A stretch of 64,000 bases of DNA. Origin: Dioscorea cayenensis subsp. rotundata. Its lineage: Eukaryota > Streptophyta > Magnoliopsida > Dioscoreales > Dioscoreaceae. Position 1 is the stretch's first letter; each line of letters opens with the position of its first letter. The stretch spans positions 23,411,868-23,475,867 of the forward strand of contig NC_052488.1 in the NCBI RefSeq assembly GCF_009730915.1, in the 5' to 3' direction. Position numbers and translations under genes: made by a program. The notes under the pieces were generated by a model. That model did not search any database. It was not told the origin of the DNA and worked only from the letters and a program-made list of their open reading frames with translations. Positions 21,667 to 33,206 of the stretch are shown piece by piece.

Positions 21667-24600
21667 ATGGCTGCAAGTTCTTCAACCACTACAGAGATTT
21701 CTCATTCTACTGTTCCTGTGTTTAAAGGAGAAGGATATGACCGTTGGAGTGTGAGAATGAAAACATTTTTTCGTTCTCAGAAGCTTTGGAAGGTGATAGA
21801 AGAGGGAGTGGTGAAAGAAGACAAAGAAGACAAGGATTCAAAAGCTAAGGTGATTGAGAGCCAGACAGAAGATGCTAAGGCATTGTTTTTACTTCAGCAA
21901 GCTATTGATGATAATATTTTAGACAGAATTGTGAGGTTTACTACAACAAAGGAAGCCTGGGATCATTTACAAACGGAGTATCATGGTTCTACAAGGATGG
22001 TTTCTGTGAGGAGACAAACCTTAAGACAAAAATTTGAATTGTTGCAAATGAAAGAAGAAGAGACTATCCAACAATATATTGCTAGAGTACTTGTCATTGT
22101 AAATCAGATCAAAGGTCTGGGGTTTGAGCTTGCAGATGAAGATGTGGTGTCTAAAGTGATGAGGAGTTTGTCCTCAAGATTTGTACATGTTGTAACTTCT
22201 ATTGAAGAAGCTAGAGATATCTCTACACTCACATTAAATGAGTTGAGTGGTTCCTTGCAAGCTCATGAGGCAAGGTTTAATCAACTTTCTGATAAACATG
22301 AGGATAAAGCTTTTGTGATGAGAGGTGAAGGAAGTGGAGGCAGATATTCTATGAGCGGAAGAGGCTGGTATGTTAGAGGAAGAGGAAGAGGTGTGAATTA
22401 TTCAAGAGAAGGTACTGGTGATGGTCAAAGGCAACAATATGAATCTGGTTTTAATTCGTGGCAGTCAGGTAGAGGTGGTCAAAGACAATTTGGAGGAAGA
22501 CAAAGGGGAGAACAAAGGTTTTTCAATGGCCCAAGAGGTAATAGAGGTGGATTGCAAAATGTTCAATGTTTTAAATGTCAGAAATTTGGGCATACACAGT
22601 CTCATTGCTGGTCACAAAATAGGAATTTTGAAAGGGGTTCTAGTTCAACTAATGATCAAGGTGTTAGTGGTTATGGAAATTTGTTCATGGTGCATGGAGA
22701 AGAAGACATAAAGAATTCATCTATTTGGTTCTTAGACAGCGGTAGTTCAAGTCATATGACAGGCAATAAGAAATTGTTTCATGAATTAGATGAACAAATC
22801 TCTCAGAAGGTCAGGTTAGGTGATGATCAAGAAATGGATGTATGTGGCAAAGGATCAGTTGCAATTCATTGTTCTGGAGGTGAAGTAAAACTGATTCAGG
22901 GAGTTCAGTATGTGCCAAAATTAGCACATAATCTTCTTAGTGTGGGGCAATTGATTGATAGTGGGTATGCTGTACAGTTTAACCAGTATGGATGCAGTGT
23001 GAAGAACATTGAGTCAGGTGCACAAATTTTAAAAATTCAGAAAAACAGAAGCAACTTATATCCAATAGAATTTGCAGATTGTGAGCAAGCTAATGTTGCA
23101 ATGAAAGGAGAAGATATAGCTCTTTTATGGCATAAAAGATATGGGCACTTGAATTTTCAAGGATTGCATGTTTTACAACAGGAAGATATGGTGTACGGTT
23201 TGCCGATTATTAAGAAAGTGAATCACTGTGAAGACTGTGTGTATGGAAAATTAGCCAGATTGCCATTTAAAGTTGGAAGATCCTGGAGAGCAAGAACGAA
23301 ATTACATTTGGTGCATGCTGATGTTTGTGGTCCAATGCAAACAGCTTCACATGCGGATAATAGGTATTTCTTGTTGTTTGTGGATGACTACTCTCGAATG
23401 TGTTGGGCATATGTTCTTAAATACAAGCATGAAGTATTTAAGTACTTTCAGATTTTTCTTGCATTTGTTGAAAGGTCTGGACAGAAATTAAAAATCATTA
23501 GGACGGATAGAGGTGGAGAGTTTATGTCAAGGGAGTTTGATTTGTTTTGTACACAAAAGGGTATCAAGCATGAACTTACAGCTCCTTATTCACCCCAACA
23601 GAATGGCATTGTTGAGAGAAAGAATAGAGTTTTGATTGAAAAAGCAAGGAGTATGCTCAGTGCTTGTAAATTGCCAAATGAATATTGGGCAGAGGCAGTT
23701 TTAACAGCTGTGTATTTATCTAATGTGTCTCCAACACATGCAGTATTGGGAAAAACTCCTTATGAAGCTTGGTTTGGTGTCAAACCTAGAATATCTCATT
23801 TGAGAATGTTTGGTTGTGTGGCATATGCTCATATTCCTACACAGCAAATACAGAAATTAGATAGAAAAGCAGTGAAAGGTGTTTTTGTGGGGTATTGTTT
23901 AAATGCCAAAGCATATAGAGTTTTTATTCCAAATTCTGGGAAAGTCATAGTAAGCAGAGATGTGAAATTTGTTGAAGATGAATTATGGAGTTGGGCAGAA
24001 AAAGAAGATACAACAAAGACAATTATATTGCAAGAACGAAAAATGCAAGATACTCAATTGGCAGAAAATGCAGTTTCACAACCTGCAGAGTTGGCAACTG
24101 AAGTTGGTAACAAGACTGATAGGAGTGAGGGTATTTCTTCAAATGTGCAAGTGACTCAAGATGTTGATACTGGGGTGGACACATCTCCAATACAAAAAGT
24201 AAGATCACTCAAAGATATTTATGAAGGATGTTCTTTTGCATTAATGGTTGCTGATCCTGTGAGTTATGAAGAAGCAAAAAATAATTCAAAGTGGCAAAAG
24301 GCAATGATTGAAGAATTGAGTGCAATACAGAGGAACAAGACTTGGGAATTACAAGAATTACCTTCAAAGAGTAAATTAATTGGGGTGAAATGGATTTATA
24401 GAACCAAATTGAAACCTGATGGTTCTGTCTTAAAGTACAAGGCTAGATTGGTAGCAAAGGGCTATGTACAAGAATATGGTGTGGACTATGAAGATATTTT
24501 TGCACCAGTAGCAAGGATGGAAACAATAAGAGTGATGCTCGCCTTAGCTGCTCACCAAAATTGGTTTATCTTCCAATTAGATGTGAAATCAGCTTTTTTG

Positions 24601-25812
24601 AATGGAGAACTCAAAGAAGAAGTGTTTGTGGCACAACCACAGGGTTTTGAAGTAGTTGGAAAAGAACATATGGTATATAAATTACATAAGGCATTGTATG
24701 GGCTAAAACAAGCACCAAGAGCTTGGTATGAAAAGCTGAATTGTTATTTACAAGCTCAGGGTTTTCAAAGAAGTGCAACAGAATATACTCTTTATAAGAA
24801 AAGCAACATAAAAGGGGAGATGTTATTGGTGTGTGTATATGTGGATGATGTCTTATACATGAGTTCATCCATGGCTTTATTGACTGAATTTAGAGACAGT
24901 ATGCAAGTTGTTTTTGAAATGAGTGATCTGGGCAGTGTGTCTTATTTTCTGGGTTTGGAAATACAACAGTGTAAAGCAGATATTCATATGTCTCAAAAGA
25001 AATATGTTGAAAATATGTTAAAAGAATACAATATGCTGCAGTGTAAACCTGTCAGTGTGCCTTTATTATCATGTGCAAAGCAGCAAGTGTATGAAGATGT
25101 AGATGGTGTTGATGTAACTAAATACAAGAGGTTAATTGGGAAGCCGTTGTATGTAACTCATTCAAGACCAGATGTTGCTTTCTCAGTGAATTTACTGTCA
25201 AGATTTATGCATAAACCCACAAGTATACATCAAGGAGCAGCCAAGCACATATTAAGATATCTGGCAGGTACAATTGATTTTGGCATTCTCTATTGCAAAA
25301 GTTATGGTGAATTATTACAAGGATTTTCTGACAGTAATTGGGGTTCTAATGCATTTGATAGAAAGAGTACAACTGGTGTTGTGTACACTATGGGTTCAGG
25401 TGCTATTACATGGATGTAAAAAAAACAGGAAATTGTAGCTCTTTCTTCAACAGAAGCTGAATATGTTGCTCTTTGTGCAGCCTGTTGTCAAGGTTTGTGG
25501 TTAAAAAGAATATTTGAAGATTGTGGTGTGAAATATGAGAAAGCAATTGTAATCAATTGTGATAACAAATCCAGCATAGCTATAGCTCAAAACCCAGTAC
25601 ATCATGGCAGGACAAAACATGTTGATGTTAAGTTTCATTTTATTAGAGATTTAGTGGCTGAGAATGCTGTATCTATTCAATATTGTGAATCAGGAAATCA
25701 GTTAGCAGATGTGATGACAAAGTGCTTGGATGGGAAACAGTTTATAAAATTTCGTGAGCAACTAGGAGTTTGTAAACTTCAATCAAGGGGAAGTTTGTTG
25801 GAATCTGATTGA
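21667..25812 (+). pseudogene. Copia-2 gag-pol polyprotein with one premature stop
   Basis: From the ATG at 21667 (MAASSSTT), 1,250 codons stay open to a TAA at 25417-25419, and the same frame then continues to 25812, giving 1,381 codons in all. Order: Gag ([15 protein letters not shown] start), a Gly/Arg-rich linker, a CCHC knuckle [14 protein letters not shown], protease [14 protein letters not shown]-pre-integrase [10 protein letters not shown], integrase with [15 protein letters not shown] and [11 protein letters not shown], reverse transcriptase with [11 protein letters not shown] and YVDDVLYM, and RNase H with NCDNKSSIAIA, HGRTKHVDVK and ADVMTK. The stop sits at the start of RNase H, just before KKQEIVALSSTEAEY, where one base change explains it. 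RNase H is needed for reverse transcription, so this copy likely depends on helpers. The product would act in cytoplasmic virus-like particles and the nucleus. Confidence 0.92.
25785..25795 (+). promoter_or_regulatory. Polypurine tract of Copia-2
   Basis: AAGGGGAAG plus TT lies directly before the right LTR. Confidence 0.8.
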
Positions 25813-26251
25813 AGAGTAAAGGAGAGGAGCTTAATGGTTCTGCAGGCATGCCTGAGTTAATGTTTAAATGTTTTTGATTTGTGTGTTTGAGGTTGTTTGA
25901 GTGTGAGTGTTGTAATAGAGGGTATAAGTGTAATTTGTGTATATTTGATGTTGGGTAAGTTTGTTGTGATCCAGGAGAGAAAGGTTATCAATGGTGGAGA
26001 TTAAAAGCATCAAGAAGAGTGGATTTAGTTCAAGGCAAGCAAGTGGTCAAGTTGTGCTTTCTCTGTGAGACTGACAAGGAGTTATGAAGTACTTATTTTA
26101 AACTAAGGATAATGTTAGAAAATAGGGTGTGTGTGTGTGTGATGTTTATCTGTTTTTTGATTGGAATTCTCTGAACTGATGCTTGCTTGGGAGAAGATAG
26201 TGAACAAGGCTTTGTTTTATTTTGAGTATGTTGTTTGTTTGAATGTGAACA
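25796..26251 (+). repeat. Right LTR of Copia-2
   Basis: Near-identical copy of 20981-21438. Confidence 0.94.
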
Positions 26252-26508
26252 GGAACGAGCTCTCAAGCAGCAGAAGGCATAGAATGCATCTATGCATTAC
26301 ATTAGTTCACCGCATGAAATCCAGCACGAGCAACATATATATATACTGATAATATACATATATTCCCCATCGCCAGCAACATTACTCTAGAAATTGATAC
26401 ATAATAAAACATGATGAAGCACAGCTAAATATACCTGATGATAAGTCAGCGCATGGCCTAAGGACCGAATGCGCGCTTATTTTATTATGGATTAAACTTC
26501 AGCATGGA

Positions 26509-27051
26509 TCAGTTGTTGACGACCATGGAAATGCCTGCGACCTTGGCTTCTTCTGTAGTAGTATTATTAGCGGGAAAAACACCGAAGATGGTGGCCTTGC
26601 TGTTTATGACGATAGCACCAGAGACACCAACGTGAGTGCCAGTCGCGCAGATTGCGCCGCCATAGATGACGACGTTGCGATGTCTCTGGAGGATGAGGAC
26701 GTAGTTGCCTTCTCCCACGTTGGTGTTGCTCGCCCACACAACGTTGTAGTTGTTGTTATTGTTTATGTAGTCGTTTTTTTTTTAATGACCTGGTTACCAT
26801 CACTTTGGAGAGTGGCGCAGCAATGCTGCCCTGGGCCTCCAATGTTATAAGCCCACACTGGCCTGCCATTGTCATACAGGACCAGGTTGCAGTCAGACTG
26901 CAATAATGAAAGTGTAGCTCTCATGGTTCAAGGCTTGCTCAGAGCAGAGGGATTGCTGAGAGTAAAGTATGGAATCAGCCATGCAGCAAAGAGGAGAAGC
27001 AACAAGTAGCAGGGCCAGAGAGAGGGAAGCAAATGCTCTTGGGATAGCCAT
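26509..27051 (-). pseudogene. GNA-type lectin pseudogene, frameshifted
   Basis: On the minus strand a signal peptide opens at 27051 (MAIPRAFASLSLALLLVASP) and enters the lectin domain. One extra T then turns the first mannose site's ATG-CAG into ATTG-CAG (about 26903) and the frame is lost. The site itself is readable in the next frame (QSDCNLVLY), as is LQSDGNQVI. A further disturbance, a run of A (about 26767-26776 on the plus strand), separates this from the last open stretch 26739-26509, which holds a third site with Asp changed to His (LQRHRNVVIY) and the C-terminal propeptide (TIFGVFPAN). The upstream region also lacks a clear TATAAATA; CTATAAGT near 27125 may be its remnant. Confidence 0.88.
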
Positions 27052-27250
27052 ATGTATTAGTGTAGTAAACTGAGGGCACTCAACAACAACTGGATTAAAT
27101 GGATTGCTCTTTCCTTTGGCCTCAACTTATAGCAAAATAGGCGCTCCAGAAAACTTTCACTTTACCATCTGTAGTGGTAGGTAGCGGTAATTAACCACTA
27201 AGTTGTCTGAGTGTGATTTTTCCATCTGGTTTAGATACTTAACAGTTGGT

Positions 27251-27256
27251 CACGTG
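27251..27256. promoter_or_regulatory. G-box (CACGTG) upstream of the 26.5-kb lectin
   Basis: CACGTG lies 200 bp upstream of the ATG at 27051, and a CACGTG or CACATG sits at a like distance before three other lectins of the window. Palindromic G-boxes bind bZIP and bHLH factors; use here is inferred. Confidence 0.5.
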
Positions 27257-27357
27257 GAGAGTGATTAATTAAGTTCACGTTGCCGATATAACTACCATGG
27301 GTTCATGGGTAACTGGGCAAGCACCAACCTTGTTCACCTGCACATGTCCTTACCTTT

Positions 27358-27487
27358 AGGAAAAGTGAACAAGAAAAGCAAAGGCTTATCCACACGGACC
27401 ACACCTTGCCCTTGGAAACCAAAGGAAAAGTGAACAAGAAAAGCAAAGGCTTATCCACACGGACCACACCTTGCCCTTGGAAACCAA
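27358..27487. repeat. Perfect 65-bp tandem duplication
   Basis: Two adjacent identical copies (27358-27422 and 27423-27487), each holding CTTATCCACACGGACCACAC. The single-copy counterpart lies upstream of the 36.2-kb lectin (near 36515-36560), so the duplication is local and recent. Confidence 0.9.
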
Positions 27488-28456
27488 AGAGATCTTGCCA
27501 AGTGGAAAGAAATACAAAATCTATGTGAACTTGCGACATATCGTCACGTCACATTCAAACACCATTTGATGAGTGGATGTGGTTTTTTCTTTTTCACTTT
27601 TTATTAACTATATATAATGAACATTATTTTTATCTTCAAAACATTATTACTATTGAAATTTTCTTTCATAATCATGCACGTCGTCCACACATTAATAAAA
27701 AGATTGTTAAGCATCTAATTAATAACCTTCCTTCTATTCTTTAGAGGTTTTCTTCCTTTTGGTACTGTTGGCAATGTAAAACAAATAAAAATTATATATT
27801 AACACTAACGGGAAGGATTAGGCCAAAGGATTATGCATATATTGAATAACAATAAAAAGGCTAAGGTAATATTTCAAATGCATTAGTATTAAAGTTTATT
27901 TATTTATTTTTTTTAAAAATATGGATAAACTACTTCAATTAAAAATAAGGACAAATACAAACAACCAGCTCTATGCATAAAAAAAAACCCCAACAAATAA
28001 CACACAAAAAATTTATTTAATTATTTAGTGGTAAGATTAAACATTAAAAATTAAAATAAAAAAACAATTAATAAATAAAACAGAAACAAATTAAGTAACT
28101 CACTCTTTTTTTTTGGGTTACAAATAAGTAACAAACATTTTTATTTAAAAGAAATCAAAAGATGTGCAAAGGGCCGCAATCATAAGCAAAAAGAAATATT
28201 TTATTTTATTTTATTAAGATTTTATAGTTAAATAATTTTTATTTTTTTATATCCACACATGTTTAATTGCTCCACCAATTTTTATTAAAAGTACTTTACT
28301 GGTCATCACGTGCTCAAAAAATTATCGTGGTTATCAGCATCATGATTTTAATTTTGAATTTTTTATTTTGTGTATATAAATGCTGAAATATTGCAAACTT
28401 TTTACCATCTCGATTATTGTGTCTTATCAAGGTTTTATATTATTAAGAATCACTTT
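27488..28456. other. Lectin-upstream spacer with a LINE tail
   Basis: 27488-27660 matches 36555-36740, the corresponding region of the 35.7-kb lectin. Around 27905-27965 the minus strand ends TTTTTAATTGAAGTAGTTTA-like, the 3' terminus of a short LINE copy. The rest is AT-rich without genes. Confidence 0.45.
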
Positions 28457-28648
28457 ATTATTACACTCAATTTTTTTTTTGAACAAAGAGCTCAGAGAGC
28501 TGAATTTATTGGTATAAAGGGAAAATACAAAGAGTTCATACAGCAAAGAGAACATAAGAATACAAGATAAACAAGAAAATAACAGCAGTACAAACAATTT
28601 AAGGAAAAACAAGACTAAAAATGGAAACCAAAAATCGGGATATAATCT

Positions 28649-31600
28649 TCATAATCCATCGAGGCAAATCGCGGCCCGATAGAAAGAGGCAGAGAGAATG
28701 ATTGTTATTGCCAGCAATGGAGAGGGCAAAAGGTCGGGGCATTCCATTTTGGGAGAGATGTCTATCAATGAAGGGTTGTTCGCCAAATGAAGAAGATGGA
28801 TGCAATCAGCAATAGAGTGAGAGGATCTCCAAAAGACAGGATTACGATCAGCCTTCAGAAGTTGAGATAAGTCTCGATTGCAGTGAAGAATGCAGCAGAA
28901 GTCCAGATGACGATCAAGAGAAGAGCGAATTGCAATACAGAGAGCTTGAAGACCGGCTTCAATGATTGAATCAGCATAAAATGTGCAGCAGCCTGCACAG
29001 GAAATAATATAAGCATGATTGGAAACAAGAAAGCCCACCTTACCAGTTTTGCTGCTGTCATTCCAACGAAGAGCATAGAAAAGAAACAGACCATTTGCTT
29101 GAGTAAAGTTGTTCAGAAGAAGCCGTCGACCCAAGAGAGACGATTTCTCCAGCAGATGATCCTTAGCATGGGCAATAGCTTTAGAGGCAATGATAAAACA
29201 ATTTGGCTTAACATTGTTAAAGATAGCATCACAACGAGCCTTCCATAGAAACCATAAGCAAGCAGCAATGACAGAGACAGTATGGAATGAGAGGTTATAA
29301 TCAGTGAGCCAAAAGCCAGCAGAAATATTATCAGGGAAAGAAATATTAGTATTGAGTTTATGATTAATCAGGTTCCAGACCAGTTGAGCATAGCGGCAAT
29401 CAAGGAATAAATGCTCCATGGATTCATTTTCAAGGTTGCAGAAAATGCAAAGTGTATTGGGACCAATGTTAATGCTATTCAGGAAATCTGTAGTAGAGAG
29501 TCTACCATGGAACATAAGCCAAATGAAGTGCTTGACATGCGGAGCAACATGAAGCCTCCAGAGCTTATGCCAACCAGGCCACTCAAGAACCAAATCAGTA
29601 TTGCTATTAAGATGATGATAGATGGCTGAAGAAAGTTTCAGGTTAGAAGAGTGAGGCTGCCAAACCCAGAAATTGGTGGAACCATGCTCATAATTGCACA
29701 AGTTAGGGACCAAGGAGCCCAACAAATCCCCAAAAGTGAAAATAAGCATATCATGATTCCACTGATCATTTAAAAAGAACCCAGAAAAGCTAATAGAATG
29801 CAGATCAGCATGAACATTCAGATAGGTGGGTTTGAAAGCAAGGGGGATATCAAATAACCAAGGATCAAAGAAGAAAGAAGTTTGAGCAGGATTAAAGGGT
29901 TTGATCCAAAGATTATGTTTTAATAAACTAGCAGTACGACAAATGCCTCTGAAAACCCAAGAAAAAATTGAGCGTGGGATAGGATCAATCCAAAAAAATT
30001 AAGATAACCATACTTAAGACGAGCAATATCAACCCAAAAGATATTATCAGAATTTAGATATTTAAAAACATTTTTGGCCATAAGAGAAGTTTTGGCAAAA
30101 TGAAGATTTCGGTGACCTAAACCACCCTCAGATTTATTGTCAGTAATACAACGCCAATTCACTGCATGGATGCCCTTTCCATTACCCCCTTTAAACCAAA
30201 AGAAATCCCTGACAAGGCGAGTGATCTCCTGAAGAACTGAATCAGGCACAGGATAACCAGAGAGATAATAAGTTGGAATTGAAAGAATGGAAGAGTTAAT
30301 AAGGATCAATTTGGCAGCAGAAGAGAGTTTATATGATTTCCAACGGGAGCACATAAATTTAATCTTATCAAGCATTGGTTTAAAGGAGAGAACACTGAGT
30401 TTCTTGGGCGAAATGAGGATTCCCAAGTAAGAAAGTGGAAATTGAGCTTTGAGAGAAGCCAGTAATAGAGCAAATACTATGAGCTACCCTTTTATTAAAC
30501 CAGGAAGGAAGATAAATCTGAGATTTAGCATGGTTAGGGCACTGCCCAGTCAATCTGGAGTAAATGGAGAGGCAAAGATTAATATTACGGGCAACAAGTC
30601 TAGAGGCTTTAGTAATCAGAATAATATCATCCGCAAACAATAAATGATTAAAGTTGGGGTGAAGATTACAATCAAAGCCGGGTATCATGTTAAGAGAAAG
30701 GGCTCGGTTCATAATTGAAGAGAAATTTTGAGCAACTAAGATGTATAAGTAAGACGATAAGGGGTCACCTTGGCGAATACCACTAGAGGAGGAGAACCAG
30801 GGGGTAGGAGTACCATTAACAAGAATGGAGAAAGAAGAAGAAAGAAAAGTAGCATGGATCCAAGAGATCCAGATTTCAGGGAATTTCATTTTAGTAAGGG
30901 TAGCAAGAATTGCACTCCAATTGATGGTATCATAAGCTTTCGCAATATCCAGTTTAATTAACATCCTAGGGGGGTTAAGACGATCGAAATCAAGCGAATG
31001 GACAACTTCTTGAACTGCTAAGACATTATCAAAAGCCCCACGTTCTGAAATGAACCCTGCTTGCTCTCGACCTATTAACATAGGGAGAACAGGCTTGAGT
31101 CTATTCGAAAGAAGTTTAGTGATAATTTTATAGCATACATTGCATAAAGAAATGGGCTGAAAATCCGAAACCAACCGGGGACTCAATTTTTTAGGGGCGA
31201 GAGTAACATAGGTTCTACCCCAAGAAGAAGGGAGGTGGGAGGTATGCAAGAAATATCTAATAGCTTCAAGTAAATGATCACCCAAGTCATCCCAGAAGAA
31301 ACGATAAAATTCAACATTAAAACCATCCGGGCCAGGGGACTTGCCAGTGGGGAGGTCAAGAAGAGCAAGGAAGACTTCCTCTTTGGTAACTTCCCTGACA
31401 AGGAGGTGGCCCAGATCAGGAGGAATACTAGAGAGGTCATCGGGCAGGGCATTGAGAATTTCAAGATAAATATCATGATTATTGAGACTAGGATCAGTCC
31501 AAAGATTAGAGTAGAAGTCCATGAATGCATGCTCAATGCTAGAATGATTGGAAAGAATGTTACCCAAGGATCCGTAATGCAAGAAATGAAATTATGATGA

Positions 31601-32720
31601 GCATGAATGCAGGTGAGTTGTGAAAGAAATCGTATTCTTATCTCCATCACAAAACCCACGTAAGACGCAGCCCGTCGAGCCCATTTGATAGAGATTTGTC
31701 GCTGTAGAGCAGCAAGTCTAGCATATTAGGGCGTAAAGATTAGATTGAGAAGCAATGTAACCATCCAAGCCCTCTAAATTAGCAATTTAGCTCGTCTCAC
31801 TGGATAGCAATCTCTAAAGAATTAGCACCCTTTCGTTTCCAAATGTTAAGCTTGAATCTGACACAAGAAAGCAGATGTGAGATAATATGAAGAGGGTTAC
31901 CATGGGCAGGAGAACGAAGAGCTTGCCTGACAACATCATGGCAACCAATATAGTCCAACCAGTAATTCTCAAATCTGAATAAATACCGATTGGCAGTATC
32001 AAGAAGAGAAACCGACAAGACAAGAGGAGAATGATCCGAAAAGCTACGAGAGAGGTGAGAGAGAATATTTTTTTAAAAACAAGAAACCCAATCCAAATTA
32101 ACAATGCAACGATCAAGACGGGCCCAACTGACGAAGCTAAACCGCTTTGATTATTGCACCAAGTGAAAGGGGATCCGGAGAAATTAAGATCAAAGAGATT
32201 ATTAGCATCAAGAAAAACCACTGAAAAAGAAGCTTTGCAGAGTAGTAAGAAAAAACGACCACCCTTTGTGTTCATTAGGATATAAAATGGAATTGAAATC
32301 ACCGATAATTAACCAAGGGAGACGAAAAGAGGAAATTTTAGAAAGTTCATTCCAAACCTCGCATTGAGAATATATACGACTAGAGTTATAGACGACGGAA
32401 ATAATAATACTAGAGTATAAGTTAGAGGATATCACCAGATGAAGAATACACCGGGATAGAGCAATAGGAGTCACTAGGCCTAAGGATTTCTTCCAGCAGA
32501 CGAAAATACCACCAGAGAAACCCTCAGCGAGGATAGAAGCCCAAGCCCAAGACCGCGGGAGCTTAGAGCAGAACTTACCAACTCGAGACGAGTTTGCTCT
32601 GGTTTCCACAAGACAAAGAATAGAAAGGTCTTTCAGACGAAGAAGACGAAGAATGCGAGTCAGGGTTTCCCGGGATGAGAGACCCCTACAATTCCAGCAA
32701 CAAATTTTTTTAGCATTCAT
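28649..32720 (-). pseudogene. LINE-2 ORF2 (endonuclease, reverse transcriptase, zf-RVT, RNase H)
   Basis: Start at 32720 with ICCWNCRGLSSRETL, the endonuclease opening; LIIGDFNSI follows near 32300. Frames change near 32240, 32020 and 31620. RT lies in 31582-30380: TGKSPGPDGFN, FQPISLCNV, KLDIAKAYDTINW, GIRQGDPLSS and the catalytic FADDIILITK. 30426-29920 continues with KLILINSSILSIPTYYLS and GGLGHRNLH. 29749-28649 carries the zinc-finger region (HVAPHVKHFIWLMFHGRLST, CIFCNLENESMEHLFLDC) and an RVT_3-type RNase H (about 29110-28750: RWNDSSKTGKVG, ADSIIEAGLQAL). At least four frame breaks make it inactive. Confidence 0.88.
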
Positions 32721-32779
32721 AAGGAAACAAAAAAGGGTAAAAGAGCTTCCCTGAAAAAGGATATAGGGTATGAACGAGG

Positions 32780-33075
32780 TCAGGAGTGGCTGGATTCACC
32801 CATCTCCAAGCATCCCTTCTTTTGGGATTCCACATCGAGGAGAGGACTCTTACGAATAAGAGCTACTCTCCGAGCTTCTTCTTGAAATTGATTGAGGGTC
32901 ATGAGATCCTCAGGTTCTCCTTCTTCAGACATCTGATCATCCGAGTTTTCGGATTCATCATCATCTTGATCACTGTCTTCTTCCATGGATCCATCATCTA
33001 GAGCAGCAGTGAGCCGATCAACCAGATTGGAATGTTCAGGATTAGGGTTTGCTGGAGGAGAAGAGTCTACAGCAA
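32780..33075 (-). pseudogene. LINE-2 ORF1, C-terminal remnant
   Basis: About 95 codons, very acidic in the middle (DSDQDDDESENSDDQ), ending at 32780 some 60 bp before ORF2. The zinc knuckles expected earlier are absent because the copy is 5'-truncated. Assignment rests on position and composition. Confidence 0.6.
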
Positions 33076-33206
33076 TAGTACCAACCATAAGTATATATAT
33101 ATACATTATTACACTCAATTGGAATGATGCTTAAAAGCTGATCACATGAAGAGTAATTAGGTTGATAATAGTACCAACCATAAGTATATATATATACATT
33201 ATTATT
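33076..33206. repeat. 38-bp direct repeat at the 5' junction of LINE-2
   Basis: 33076-33113 is identical to 33169-33206 (AATAGTACCAACC...). The second copy lies in host flank; the first spans the LINE 5' end and target duplication. Confidence 0.85.

Larger units (their letters stand above)
20981..26251 (+). mobile_element. Copia-2: very young, almost intact Ty1/copia retrotransposon
   Basis: The 5,271-bp element has LTRs of 458 and 456 bp flanked by a perfect 5-bp duplication GGAAC (20976-20980 and 26252-26256). The LTRs differ by only two substitutions and one GT unit, about 0.4%; with 1.3e-8 per site per year that is under 0.2 million years. One uninterrupted gag-pol frame runs to a single in-frame stop in RNase H. 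It is a different family from Copia-1: the LTRs do not align. Confidence 0.95.
28473..33106 (-). mobile_element. LINE-2: 5'-truncated L1-type LINE with RNase H domain
   Basis: A 4.6-kb minus-strand insertion flanked by a perfect 16-bp duplication ATTATTACACTCAATT (28457-28472 and 33107-33122). The A-tail (T run at about 28471-28480 on the plus strand) marks the 3' end. It keeps the tail of ORF1 and all of ORF2, including a C-terminal RNase H-like domain absent from LINE-1 and LINE-3; its 3' end also differs, so it is another LINE lineage. Confidence 0.9.
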
